Counted from the first letter of the stretch, positions 41,689 to 50,903 are shown. The stretch is 64,000 nt of DNA from Motiliproteus sp036961355 (GCA_036961355.1 JBALVL010000024.1:10203-74202), one strand, 5' to 3'. Notes: a model not told the origin generated them from the sequence alone. A program made the numbers and translations.

Positions 41689-42546
41689 GTGAACTTAGAC
41701 AAATCCATTCTTATCACCGGTTGTTCTACCGGTATCGGCTTAGAGGTCGCCCTGGGATTAAAAGCCCAGGGATATCAAGTATTTGCTTCTTCCCGTCAAC
41801 CTTCAGACGTGGCACGATTGCAACAACAAGGGCTGCAAGCCTGCTTGCTTGACCTTGACGACAGCGAGTCAATTCATAACGCCGTTGCGTGGTTATTGAA
41901 AGAGACCGATAACAAGCTTTATGCACTCTTTAACAATGGTGCATACGGCCAGCCAGGTGCCGTAGAAGATCTATCCCGCGACGTACTACGCCAGCAATTT
42001 GAAACCAACCTTTTTGGCTGGTTAGAACTCACTAACTTGTTGATCCCGGTGATGAGACGTCAAGGGTATGGACGTATCATCCAAAACAGTTCGGTACTGG
42101 GGCTAATCACGATGAAATACCGTGGTGCATACAATGCCAGCAAGTTCGCACTCGAAGGCCTCACCGATACCTTAAGACAAGAGCTTTATGGCAGCGGCAT
42201 CCATGTATCACTGATCGAACCGGGTCCCATTAGCAGTGACTTTAGAAAAAATGCTTACGCAAAATTTAAACAAAACATCCGCACGCAAGGCAGTGCACAC
42301 CAAGCCACCTATGAAATGGTGGAACAACGCTTAGCCGCACCGTCTGATTCAAGTAAAAAAGATCCCTTCACACTCGGCCCAGACGCGGTATTAAAAAGAG
42401 TGGTTCACGCACTCGAAGCAAAGAAGCCGAAAGCACGCTATTACGTGACGTTTCCGACGTATCTGTTCGCCTACCTTAGACGGTTTTTATCGGCCAACAT
42501 GCTAGATTTCGTATTACGCAAGGTTGCCGAGGGCGAGCATAAATAA
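41689..42546 (+). CDS. Short-chain dehydrogenase/reductase
   Basis: The 285-residue SDR protein has the Rossmann glycine motif TGCSTGIG (residues 10-17), FNNGAYG, the catalytic Ser in QNSSVLG (about 140) and the YNASK pair (Tyr-Asn-Ala-Ser-Lys, about 152-156). It belongs to the classical NAD(P)-dependent SDRs, of the group often acting on lipid or retinol-like alcohols. A C-terminal segment TFPTYLFAYLRRFLSANMLDFVL may associate with the membrane. The start is GTG with a weak ribosome site. It stands alone; substrate unknown. Confidence 0.88.
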   Translation: MNLDKSILITGCSTGIGLEVALGLKAQGYQVFASSRQPSDVARLQQQGLQACLLDLDDSESIHNAVAWLLKETDNKLYALFNNGAYGQPGAVEDLSRDVLRQQFETNLFGWLELTNLLIPVMRRQGYGRIIQNSSVLGLITMKYRGAYNASKFALEGLTDTLRQELYGSGIHVSLIEPGPISSDFRKNAYAKFKQNIRTQGSAHQATYEMVEQRLAAPSDSSKKDPFTLGPDAVLKRVVHALEAKKPKARYYVTFPTYLFAYLRRFLSANMLDFVLRKVAEGEHK

Positions 42547-42558
42547 TCGATAGCTCGA

Positions 42559-43476
42559 TTAATAAAAATCGATGATAAAGCCCGCGGTGACATAGGTCTC
42601 ATCATAATCGAGGGCAAATTCGCTCAAGATAGCCCGGCCGGTATAAGCCTCCAACACCAGCCTCAGGTTGCTACTGCTGGTCTCTCGCTTAATCAAATAC
42701 CCCAACTGCCCAGTGATGCCGGGCTTCCAGCCACTCTCGTCAAACGCACGAACATGGGTGGCGCCGAAAAACGCCATGTTGCCATCCCAGAGGTCGAAGG
42801 GGCCTTGGTATTGAGCGCCACCCTCAATACCAAGACGCTCCTGACGCTCCTCATTACCTATGTTAAAGGCCCAGCTCGGCTCGACGTAGGTGATCCAATT
42901 ATTTTCCAGCCGCCAGGCGAAACCGGCAACCAGTGCATCACGCGTGTAGCCGACCCGCTCGCGCCCGGTCGTTTCGATATATTCATCCCCCAAGTGTGCC
43001 GATAGATGTCGGTAGCCAAGCCGCACATCCAGGGTGTTATTCCACTCGTAAACTCCATAAATCCCATAAACCCCTTCCCAACCGATCGAATCCAGCTGAT
43101 TGCCAAGGTCAAACTGGGTAAACAATCCGCCTTCGATATCGATCGCAAATTCGTTGACACTATCGGGGTTTGAGACTTTGAACAGGGTATAGCGTGTGCC
43201 AGCATCGAGCATAATTCTGCCGCTCGAAGTCTCCGGAATATCGGTATTGGTCCAGCCCGCGCTGACGTTCATTCGCGGACGCCGGGGATCGGCAATATAG
43301 GCAGGATAGGGTTGGTCGTTAGGGTCAAACTCCCAGACCCGGCCGCCCCGCCCCTCCATTGTCGGTGCCTCAGACACTACTTCCGCATCGTTACTGGCTG
43401 CCTGCAGCGTGGTGACTGGCGCTGATAGCGCTATGGTGCTGATTAAACATGCTATTACAGCGCAGTTGCGTGGCAT
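42559..43476 (-). CDS. DUF1207-like outer-membrane beta-barrel protein
   Basis: From the ATG at 43476 the protein has 305 residues with a signal peptide (LSAPVTTLQAASND). It then shows YPAYIADPRRPRMNVSAGW, which matches the opening of DUF1207 proteins, alternating amphipathic strands (LDVRLGYRHLSAHLGDEYIE, YTRDALVAGFAWRL, ITYVEPSWAFNIG) and a terminal aromatic residue (TAGFIIDFY) typical of outer-membrane barrels. Function unknown. The upstream 20 codons of the open frame look untranslated. Confidence 0.75.
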   Translation of the reverse strand: MPRNCAVIACLISTIALSAPVTTLQAASNDAEVVSEAPTMEGRGGRVWEFDPNDQPYPAYIADPRRPRMNVSAGWTNTDIPETSSGRIMLDAGTRYTLFKVSNPDSVNEFAIDIEGGLFTQFDLGNQLDSIGWEGVYGIYGVYEWNNTLDVRLGYRHLSAHLGDEYIETTGRERVGYTRDALVAGFAWRLENNWITYVEPSWAFNIGNEERQERLGIEGGAQYQGPFDLWDGNMAFFGATHVRAFDESGWKPGITGQLGYLIKRETSSSNLRLVLEAYTGRAILSEFALDYDETYVTAGFIIDFY

Positions 43477-43581
43477 TGTTGGCTCTCCAGTATCGATCAA
43501 TTGGCTATATAGCCTGCGAGGGTGGCAACTCGCCAATGGGTGAACCTAGCCTTTATAACCGGCAAACCCAAGAGTAAGGGC

Positions 43582-43917
43582 TTAAACGAACATATGATTT
43601 GCCGGGGTAACGCCTCGATCGTAGGTACAAAAAGTATCCGTCGCTTGAGGGGTTTTAGTGTGAATTTTAATGTTAGTAATGACCTCAAGCGCGCCGTGGT
43701 CGTAGCAAGCTTGTTGTGCGGCTTTTACAATCTCCAGAAGGTGGTCAAGCTCACCTTTCATGGTGGTTTCCATAGCGCCAACCTGATAAGGAACGTTTGA
43801 GTTCTTAACCACTTCAATGGCCTTGTCCACCACTTCAAAGTTATTACCCGTCTCAACCCGAGGGATAATTTGAAAAGCCAGAAAGACCTCTTTTAAGGGT
43901 TTGTTTGCGCTTGTCAT
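43582..43917 (-). CDS. Thiamine-binding-fold protein (MTH1187/YkoF type)
   Basis: This 111-residue cytoplasmic protein has the fold marks of the MTH1187/UPF0045 thiamine-binding family: VFLAFQIIPRVETGNNFEVVDKAIEVVKNSNVPYQVGAMETTMKGELDHLLEIVKAA, with the ME-T-T-M-x-G segment that lines the ligand site. Members bind thiamine or its pieces, or are of unknown role. No thiamine gene is near. The last 25 residues are not typical of the family. Confidence 0.75.
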   Translation of the reverse strand: MTSANKPLKEVFLAFQIIPRVETGNNFEVVDKAIEVVKNSNVPYQVGAMETTMKGELDHLLEIVKAAQQACYDHGALEVITNIKIHTKTPQATDTFCTYDRGVTPANHMFV

Positions 43918-44035
43918 TGACTACCAACCTCGAAGACTGATTTGAATAATTCTGGAACCGTAATATGCATGCCCCTTTGAAACCCTTGAATTCGGCCACA
44001 ACGATGAGCATGGGACCAGGTGCAGATTGATGGGT

Positions 44036-44100
44036 ATTATTCTGGATTATTGCGTGCTCGTATAGCCTTCTTTCGCCCCGCCGGGCGGCTTCATTTCTTA
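44036..44100 (+). repeat. Dispersed intergenic repeat, copy R2 (5' half)
   Basis: TATTCTGGATTATTGCGTGC followed by TTTCGCCCCGCCGGGCGG and CTTCATTTCTT. This is the first part of the same element as R1, without its distal half. It lies just after the stop of the triple-repeat nuclease-like gene, with a matching copy (R3) on the other side of that gene in the same orientation. Confidence 0.65.
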
Positions 44101-44153
44101 GTTACGCGGTGGAAAAACCGAAGCAAAGAAGTCGCGTCCCGGAGACCTAGATC

Positions 44154-45302
44154 TCAATATGCCTGCACACCGTATTTCAACAGTAAGTTCGGCAAAATAT
44201 CATCCAAGTTTTGGACATGCTTATCGTCCAACTCAATCAGATTAAAACCGTACTGTTTGTAGATATCCTGCTTCTTCTTTTTACGAGCCAGATACTTTGG
44301 CTCATTTTCATTGCCCCAGTACTCGATGTAAACCTTGCCTTCTGGTATCCAGAAATCACTGTAGAGCTTTTCTTCGATCGGCAGTCTACGCTCATAAGCG
44401 TGGACGATTCCGGCCATATAGAGCCAGTTATCGATCAGCATTTCAGCCTTTGATCTGACGAAGTGGCCATCAGTGGCACGGTGCTTGGCTACAAATTTTT
44501 CACGAAACTCGGCGTAACCCGCGGAGTCTTCTTTGACGATATTTTTGTCTTTCTTGATGCCTTTGAATTCATCAACGGTTTCCATCAGAACAGAGGACTC
44601 TTTAATCGACTCGGGCCAGAGAACACAACTCGTTCCCGTATCCGTATTTTTCACTTGATGACCTTTCATCGCCTTGCCTTGCTCGGTGATGGCCCAGCCT
44701 TTGAGGCGGCTTTTCTGCCAACCCAACTCGGCAAGTATATGGGTGATCTGTTTCTCTTGAATATCAAAATACTGAGCCAACATTTTGCTTGTCTTCAGCT
44801 TTGACGTATCGACCTGTTCGGCCGGGCTAGCTTTGTCTTCATTTAGCAGCGATTCAGGCCAGGCGATATAGCTAAAGTCCGCCGCTTCTTTGTAGGCCCC
44901 ACCCGCTTTCTTTCCTTTGTGCGTCAGCTCCCAACTGCCTTCATCTCTTGTGATAAATTTTTCTTGGAAGAGCTGACTGAACAAGTCCTTGCTCGCCATA
45001 CCATGCTTCTTGGCTATGGCTGTGGTGGAAAGCAAACGCGCTTTTGCAGGGATTTCCACGGTAAGGTTCGGTTCGGTTTTTTTCGATTCGCTAGACTCAA
45101 TCTCGATATCTTCTGGCCAGGCGATGTATTTCCCTGCCTGCGATGAAGATTTATAGACCCCGCCTTTCTCTTTACCCAGGTCCGTTAATGCCCATTTATC
45201 TTTCTCTCGAATAATCAGTTTTTGTTTAACAAAGATATTGAACAACGCCTTCGTACTAATGGTGCTCTTTTTTGCCAATGCCGTCGTCGATATCAACTTC
45301 AT
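44154..45302 (-). CDS. Triple-repeat DNA-binding-like protein with nuclease-like C-terminus
   Basis: A 382-residue protein I cannot assign to a named family. It contains three copies of a 65-70 residue module: LISTTALAKK..LTDLGKEKGGVYK..YIAWPE (1-65), LLSTTAIAKKHGM..LTHKGKKAGGAYK..YIAWPE (about 88-150) and KTSKMLAQYFDI..ITEQGKAMKGHQV..CVLWPE (about 168-230). They look like winged-helix modules related to phage KilAC/antirepressor C-terminal domains. The last 120 residues read like a PD-(D/E)XK-type nuclease of the VSR/DUF559 kind: SKAEMLIDNWLYMAGI, YSDFWIPEGKVYIEYWGN (Asp and Glu as metal ligands) and KKKKQDIYKQYGFNLIELDD. It is a single gene with lower GC than its surroundings, flanked by dispersed repeats. 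A role in DNA processing or defence is an inference. Confidence 0.65.
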   Translation of the reverse strand: MKLISTTALAKKSTISTKALFNIFVKQKLIIREKDKWALTDLGKEKGGVYKSSSQAGKYIAWPEDIEIESSESKKTEPNLTVEIPAKARLLSTTAIAKKHGMASKDLFSQLFQEKFITRDEGSWELTHKGKKAGGAYKEAADFSYIAWPESLLNEDKASPAEQVDTSKLKTSKMLAQYFDIQEKQITHILAELGWQKSRLKGWAITEQGKAMKGHQVKNTDTGTSCVLWPESIKESSVLMETVDEFKGIKKDKNIVKEDSAGYAEFREKFVAKHRATDGHFVRSKAEMLIDNWLYMAGIVHAYERRLPIEEKLYSDFWIPEGKVYIEYWGNENEPKYLARKKKKQDIYKQYGFNLIELDDKHVQNLDDILPNLLLKYGVQAY

Positions 45303-45496
45303 AATCGAATCAATCCTTAAATAGAAATGTGTTTATTTTTGCCCGGTAGAGATGACTACTATTTATACAGAAAGATAACTTTTAATCCATTGAACTGTAT
45401 TGTATTTTTGTTGGCCACTAGGTCGACACCTATGTTCGATAATCGCTGTTTTTCGGGGGCATTAGCGCCCAATAGATGGTGCTGAAAGGTTCAGCT

Positions 45497-45560
45497 TTAT
45501 TCTGAATTATTGAGTGTATGGATCGCTTTCCTTCGCCCTGCCAGGCGACTTCATTTCTTT
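45497..45560 (+). repeat. Dispersed intergenic repeat, copy R3 (5' half)
   Basis: TATTCTGAATTATTGAGTGT followed by CCTTCGCCCTGCCAGGCGAC and TTCATTTCTTT, a diverged copy of R2 in direct orientation. The rest of the 45303-45634 gap has no gene I can support. Confidence 0.55.
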
Positions 45561-45634
45561 ATTAACCTATCGTTTCAATGGTGGATCAGAGCACGCAGAG
45601 CAGAGATCCAGCCTGTGCGACATTGATTGATCGG

Positions 45635-46072
45635 TTAAACACCACCTTTCAGTTTTAGCACATATTTGTATGACGTTTTTTGGAAGCCAATTTTTTCGTA
45701 GTACGCTTGTGTCCGCTCTCTACGAAATGAGGTAGTTAGCTCAAGCGCCGTGCAATTTTCAGCCAGTGCGATTGATTTCGCGTGGTCGATTAGCGTTGAT
45801 CCGATGCCGGTTCCGCGAACACCTTGATCAACAACGAGTGAAGTAATACGGCAGAGTTTCTCAGCTGACGGGAAATAATCAAAAAATATCAGAGACATTA
45901 CCGCGACAATATTTCCGTTAACAATACCTAAGTAAATAGGGTCGCCTCCCGAGGGCTTAGAAAGCAACGTCTCAATTTTTGACGGCGCTGTTTCATAGCC
46001 CAATTGGACAAGCAGGTTTGATATGGCGGAGGCATCTCTTTTCCGTGCTTTGACAATCTCGAATTCGGACAT
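45635..46072 (-). CDS. GNAT-family N-acetyltransferase
   Basis: The 145-residue protein (ATG at 46072) has the GNAT layout: N-terminal substrate part, ITSLVVDQGVRGTGIGSTLIDHAKSIA with the acetyl-CoA pyrophosphate loop (V-R-G-T-G-I-G), and YYEKIGF near the C-terminus. Substrate unknown. It stands alone between accessory sequences. An alternative start is the Met two codons upstream. Confidence 0.88.
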   Translation of the reverse strand: MSEFEIVKARKRDASAISNLLVQLGYETAPSKIETLLSKPSGGDPIYLGIVNGNIVAVMSLIFFDYFPSAEKLCRITSLVVDQGVRGTGIGSTLIDHAKSIALAENCTALELTTSFRRERTQAYYEKIGFQKTSYKYVLKLKGGV

Positions 46073-46201
46073 AGTCACTCAGATAGTTAGCGATCGTTAG
46101 AAAGGAACGCGGCCCCTTAATTATGGGGAACTTATAGTCCACTTCTTCGATTTAATGCCCAGAGCCGTCGTTGCTGTTAAAGGATTCCTCCCCCCAGAAC
46201 G

Positions 46202-47176
46202 TCAATTATTGGCGGCTCGACCCCAGTGGTGAGAGGGGTTGACCGGTTGCAATGTCTGCAACGCACCGACGATTCGCTCGAGTTGTTGCGGTAGAACCAG
46301 ATCAGCCAGTATCCCCTGAAAATGCGGAAGGCTGGCACCGGACAGAATGTACTGGTAGCGATAGGCTTCGAGCATAACTTCGGCAAGTTCGGCCTGACTC
46401 TCTTCGTCAAAGGATTGACCGCAGACCGCAAGAAAGTATCGGGTATCACTCGCCGCCTGAGCTTGCAGAATGCCGTCGACCGCTACCACAAGGTCGATCA
46501 GGTCGGTAACTGCCGCGTCACGTGACGGGAAAGCCAACCGGGTATCATGCTGCCGCCACTCAATTTCATCGAGAATTGCATGCTGCGATTCCTCTTTCCA
46601 GTGGAACAGGAAGACATCTTTATAGAGCGGGCAGATATCCGCGTCGCGGTCGATGCTGTGACGATAGTGCGCTTGGGTAAAAAGCTCGATCACACAGGTC
46701 AATCCCAGCACCGCCCAGGTTGACTTGCTTAACACCGCGGCAGCAACTTCATCCGGGTCGGCAACAAATCGATAACCTGACGGCATGATTTCAGAGGCAA
46801 GCTGGTCGATACGTCGAAACAGTTTCTGGTGTTTGATCTCCTCTTCGCTGAAGCGAGCCAGAGCTTCAAATTCAACCGCGTTAGCCGGACGATGATGTTC
46901 TCGCAGTTCAACTATCTTGGTGTTGATGAAGCGCTCAACCAAGCCAAACATATTGGCATAGGTTCGGCCCTGAATTTGGCTCAATAACCGGCTGTCGTCA
47001 GGCGACAGAAAATCAAGCAGTGTCACACCCGAGAGTCCGTCGGGCAGAAATTTCCGAGTACTGTCCAGGCTACGGCCGCGAATAACATCATCGTCGATGT
47101 CCCAGCTAATACGCTTCGAGGTCTCAACGCAACGCGCATACCGGTCAGTGCTGATATTGTTTTGGATTCCCAACAT
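46202..47176 (-). CDS. Ferritin-like di-iron protein (AurF-type oxygenase candidate)
   Basis: The 324-residue protein is mostly helical, with two carboxylate/His motifs typical of di-iron ferritin-like proteins: FSEEEIKHQKLF (ExxH, near residue 112) and FHWKEESQHAILDEIEW (near 195), plus a Glu in LGLTCVIELFTQAHY and ELREHH. The arrangement resembles N-oxygenases and related di-iron oxygenases (AurF/CmlI group). Reaction unknown. It is monocistronic, divergent from the broken hydrolase gene at 47369. Confidence 0.65.
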   Translation of the reverse strand: MLGIQNNISTDRYARCVETSKRISWDIDDDVIRGRSLDSTRKFLPDGLSGVTLLDFLSPDDSRLLSQIQGRTYANMFGLVERFINTKIVELREHHRPANAVEFEALARFSEEEIKHQKLFRRIDQLASEIMPSGYRFVADPDEVAAAVLSKSTWAVLGLTCVIELFTQAHYRHSIDRDADICPLYKDVFLFHWKEESQHAILDEIEWRQHDTRLAFPSRDAAVTDLIDLVVAVDGILQAQAASDTRYFLAVCGQSFDEESQAELAEVMLEAYRYQYILSGASLPHFQGILADLVLPQQLERIVGALQTLQPVNPSHHWGRAANN

Positions 47177-47368
47177 AATAATTTACCTCGTCGATTCTAT
47201 GAATTGATCCACACAGTGGCGTGGATAGCCCTAAGATTACGGAGGCAACTGAGCGAACATAAGTTTGTAACGGTTAGTCACCCGGGGTTAGTGACCTAGA
47301 TTTAGTCACCAAAGACTCGTGGCCTTGGTTTCGGTGGTTCATGCGACCAAAGGGTTTTGAGGTAAATA

Positions 47369-48568
47369 ATGGCAATTGATCGGGACAAAGTTCACCAACA
47401 ACTCGACAAGATCGAGAGCAGCATGACCTTTGCACAAGCCACTAGGTTGGCAGGTTTTCTGCGTTACATTGTCGAGGCCACACTCGATGGCGAAGCCTCC
47501 AGACTCAACCAATTTTCTATAGCCATCGATGTCTTAGGCCGAGGTGCCGATTTTGACCCTGCCACTGATTCCAGTGTTCGTGTTGAAGCTGGTCGCTTGC
47601 GGGCCAAGATCCGCGAGTACTACGACACGGAAGGCAACGCAGATGCTATCCGGTTTCATTTGCCCAAAGGACGCTATAACCCAGACATCAATTTTATCGA
47701 CAACGATGGCCCGGCAGAGACTCCAGCCTTGCTGCAGCAGACCGTTCGCTTTTGCCATACCGCCGACGAGGTCGCCATTGCTTATGCCGTATCGGGAAGA
47801 GATAAACCGGTGCTCGTCAAAGCAGCCAACTGGTTAAGCCACCTAGAGCACGATTGCAGCAGCCCTGTTTGGGCCCATTGGTGGCAGCAGTTGAGTCATC
47901 GCTTCAAGTTGGTTCGTTACGATGAAAGGGGCTGCGGGCTTTCGAATTAGGACGTCGGTGAGTTTTCATTTGAATCCTGGGTCAGCGACCTGACACACAT
48001 CGTCGATGCTGCTCGGCTCGACAAGTTTGCTTTACTCGGTATATCCCAGGGTGCGGCAGTAGCTATTGCCTATGCGGTGCTATATCCGCAAAAGGTGAGT
48101 CATCTGATTTTGTACGGTGGCTTTGTCCAGGGACGTTTGCGGCGAGATCCGCCGCAGCAAGACGAGGCCAGGATGTTAGAAGAGCTGGTCACGCTGGGCT
48201 GGGGGCGCGCGGACCCAGCATTCAGACGAATTTTCGCGTCACTATTTGCACCAGACGCCTCACCCCGGGAGCTGGATGCCTTCGACGAGCTGCAGCGGGT
48301 TTCAACGTCACCTGACAATGCATTGCGATTTGTGCAGATGTTTAATCGTATCGATGTTCTGGAATTGGCCACACAGGTACGCGTACCAACGCTGGTGCTG
48401 CATGCCCGGGATGAAGCCGAAATACCCTTCTCACAATCCCGACTGATGGCGGCAAAAATCCCCGATGCCACGTTTATTACGCTAGATAGTAGAAATCACA
48501 TCCTTGGACCGAACGAGCCTGCGTGGCAGCACTTCCTGCAACAGGTCGAAAACTTTATCACTGACTAA
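47369..48568 (+). pseudogene. Alpha/beta hydrolase with N-terminal regulatory domain, broken by an in-frame TAG
   Basis: The same frame runs from the ATG at 47369 to 48568 (399 codons) except for one TAG at 47948-47950. The N-terminal 110 residues (LAGFLRYIVEATLDGEASRLNQFSIAIDVLGR, DPATDSSVRVEAGRLRAKIREYY, LPKGRYNP) form a domain that often precedes adenylate cyclases and TPR proteins. From about residue 125 an alpha/beta hydrolase follows, with RYDERGCGLS just before the stop, then DVGEFSFESWVSDL, the nucleophile elbow LGISQGAA and the His region DSRNHILGP. Family members read S-D-W-D-V here; the sequence reads S-N-stop-D-V, so the TAG replaces a Trp codon. Everything else is intact, pointing to a recent nonsense mutation. 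Confidence 0.82.
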
Positions 48569-48705
48569 GGCCATCCCCGTACACACTGTTACCTCCCCAT
48601 AAGCGCCCAAGTGTCTCTATATTGGGTCGAAAATCACTACACAAACGTGAAATTTATGCAGGGGAGCCCAACAGGATTCGCCTGCCACAGTATGTTTCCA
48701 AAACG

Positions 48706-49412
48706 TTAATCTGAAGCCGCAACTTCGGTTAGCTTGGAATCACCCGGCCGAACATCCGAATAAGGGTTGATACCGAGCCAATCAGGCATGGTTTTAGACA
48801 GGTTCTTATTGCCTTGTGTCAGCACTCGTTCATCACGCAGAGCGGATTGGAGTGTCAAATCCCCCTCCCAGATTTCGATCATGGTGCGGATCGAACTGCG
48901 GATATAAAGATCAACATTGGCACCGGGGCTTTCTGTACACAGGTCAACACTGTTATCACGCACCACCAGCCACCAAGTGTTGTAGCGCTCGATGTCGTTA
49001 AAAATAAAGCAGAATATTGTTTCGCCATCGGGAAGCTTATCAAACTGCAAACGCCGCTGGATGTCCCACATAAGGAGTTCAACATCGAGCTCTTCATCGA
49101 GCAACTGCCCGCGTGCCCAGCGCATCCCCCATACCGCAAGATTTTCAATCAATGGCTTTAGTTCTTTGCCTGCGGCGTTAAATAGTAACTATGCCCTTTG
49201 CGGTGTTTCTCAGCCTTGCGCACGACAATACCTGCCTGCTCGAGCTGCTTCAGCCGCTTGGTCAACAGAGAGGGAGAGATTCGTGATAGTCCACGTTGAA
49301 GCTCACTGTAACGGTGAGAGCCAAGAAATAGCTCGCGTAAAATAAGCATCATCCATCGCTCACCGAGTACCTCCGCCACTTTTGCAACAGGGCAGAATTG
49401 TCCGTAGCTCAT
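48706..49412 (-). pseudogene. Frameshifted HxlR-type regulator with SCP2-like domain
   Basis: Two adjacent frames make up one gene. 49412 to 49158 encodes an HxlR winged helix (YGQFCPVAKVAEVLGERWMMLILRELFLGSHRYSELQRGLSRISPSLLTKRLKQLEQ) that ends early at KN-stop. The next frame, to 48706, encodes the C-terminal part LIENLAVWGMRWARGQLLDEELDVELLMWDIQRR and WWLVVRDNSVDLCTESPGANVDLYI, an SCP2-like domain that is fused to HxlR in this protein family. Adding one G in the CGCCGCAGG run near 49173 restores a continuous frame (TPAGKELKPLIENL). It may be a real one-base deletion or a sequencing error. It is divergent from the OsmC gene, its likely target. Confidence 0.82.
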
Positions 49413-49578
49413 GATCGCCTCCCGTTCATGATTCGCTAACCATCACAAAACAGCCTACTACAGATTTTGTAGTCATTTACTACATCTGGAGATGTATTAA
49501 CCAAACCCGCGTAACCATAAGATTTCCCCATCGACCTAAACAATCGATTTTAATAACTGACCTCTTCAGGGGAAACTT

Positions 49579-50145
49579 ATGACTAATGCAGCAGAAAAAA
49601 CTGATCAAATCGTAAACGGCATTAATACCGGTCGCATTATCGAGCTGGCTACCACTATGTCCCAGCAAAGCGAATTCGCTAAATTTCGCTTCCAAGCAAA
49701 CAACGACTGGATCGGTGGTAGTCGCAGTCGCACCTCGGTAAAGGATTTTTACGCCGGTAACAACGAACGAACAGAGAGGGCGAAAGCGCTAACCATCGGT
49801 GCCGACCAACCTGCTTTTCTGGGAGGCGAAAACACCGCACCCAACGCCGTGGAGCACTACCTAAACTCCCTGGTTAGCTGCCTAAGCACCACCATCGTAG
49901 CCCATGCGTCGGTGCAGGGTATTAAGATCGAAGCACTTGCAATCAATGCGGAAGGGACCATGGATGCCCGTGGTTTTTTTGGTGTTTCCGAAGCGGTCAG
50001 ACGTGGTTATAGCAAGGTTAAGGTCGGCATCAAAGCCAAGGCAACGACCGACGAAGAAACGCTAAGAAATCTGATTAATTACTCTCCCGTTTACGAGATG
50101 GTATCCAAAGCGTTACCTGTTGAGGTTGATATAGCGGTGGAGTAA
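49579..50145 (+). CDS. OsmC-family protein
   Basis: The 188-residue protein belongs to the OsmC/Ohr fold: GENTAPNAVEHYLNSLVSCLSTTIVAHASVQGIKIEALAI contains the redox Cys of the second helix (SC-L, near residue 101). The first catalytic Cys position of Ohr is not evident, so a general OsmC-like thiol peroxidase or another role is possible. GGGGAAACTT precedes the ATG. It is divergent from the frameshifted HxlR gene, and HxlR regulators often control such stress genes. Confidence 0.88.
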   Translation: MTNAAEKTDQIVNGINTGRIIELATTMSQQSEFAKFRFQANNDWIGGSRSRTSVKDFYAGNNERTERAKALTIGADQPAFLGGENTAPNAVEHYLNSLVSCLSTTIVAHASVQGIKIEALAINAEGTMDARGFFGVSEAVRRGYSKVKVGIKAKATTDEETLRNLINYSPVYEMVSKALPVEVDIAVE

Positions 50146-50243
50146 TAGCAGACAGGCAAGAAAAGCGGCGGTGGTAAATGGATCGAACGGGTCCTTGAAC
50201 AAAGCTTACCACCAGTCGCGCGCCCCAGCCCCAGCTTTGCACG

Positions 50244-50525
50244 TTAAAGGGCACCCTCGATCCGGTAGCGCCTTTCGACATTGATAGCGATGGCTCCCCA
50301 CTTGGAATGACGTACCCGTTGTTGATGTAACTCAAATGAGTTTTGACTAGCAAACTCCTCGTAGACATTAAATCGATTTATATTTTCTTCATCTTGTAAA
50401 ACCTTGAAGACAAGACAACCCTCTTCCTCGCGGGTTAGCTTAATGTGCGATGGCAGCTCTTGCTCAACAGCATGAAGGTCAGCATCAGGCACTAAAATGT
50501 ATCCTTCCAAGACGACTTTTGACAA
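50244..50525 (-). CDS. Antibiotic biosynthesis monooxygenase (ABM)-domain protein
   Basis: A 93-residue protein with the small alpha+beta barrel of the ABM/YgiN group: KVVLEGYILVPDADLHAVEQELPSHIKLTREEEGCLVFKVLQDEENINRFNVYEEFASQNSFELHQQR. The GCLVFKV and FNVYEEF strands and the FELHQQ helix are characteristic. Members act as cofactor-free quinol monooxygenases or have unknown roles. Single gene next to repeats. Confidence 0.85.
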   Translation of the reverse strand: MSKVVLEGYILVPDADLHAVEQELPSHIKLTREEEGCLVFKVLQDEENINRFNVYEEFASQNSFELHQQRVRHSKWGAIAINVERRYRIEGAL

Positions 50526-50770
50526 TTATTTATCCCTTAATACGTATAACACCGCACTCGCCGGCTACGCCGGTTCCCACCCATCGCCTTGAGTCTTTGC
50601 TGCTGGCGACTATGTCACCTCAAACATTGATTCAGCACATCCCTATGCTTATCCCTACGGGTAGCCTACGGCTGTCCAAATTCGACTTATCAAATTTGTC
50701 CCAGCTCTTCTCCAATACCCAAGACACTGCTCGGCTGCGTCGTAAAGGGGGGTTGGAGTTTGCCCTGATA

Positions 50771-50839
50771 AACCAGCGACTCTGACCCCGCTGATTGGAT
50801 TCTGATTGCCCGAAACCAGCGACTCTGACCCCGCTGATT
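50771..50839. repeat. 26-base direct repeat pair upstream of the aldolase gene
   Basis: The 26-base unit beginning AACCAGCGACTCTGACCCCG and ending CTGATT occurs at 50771-50796 and 50814-50839 without change, 43 bases apart. The GACTCTGACCCC core is like sequences that commonly accompany REP-type transposase remnants. Upstream, 50556-50752 holds a diverged distal half of the dispersed repeat family (CCGGCTACGCCGGTT, CCTCAAACA, TGCGTCGTAAAGGGG). No gene is seen in the 50526-50903 gap. Confidence 0.7.
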
Positions 50840-50903
50840 AAGCTGTGAATGCTGCATATTTATCGGTACTGTAGCCAAAAAATAATAAAGGATACGCATA
50901 CAC

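Noticed and set aside
47948..47950. Programmed readthrough (pyrrolysine or suppressor)
   Set aside because: No sign of pyrrolysine genes here, and the site is an ordinary Trp position; a nonsense mutation is simpler.
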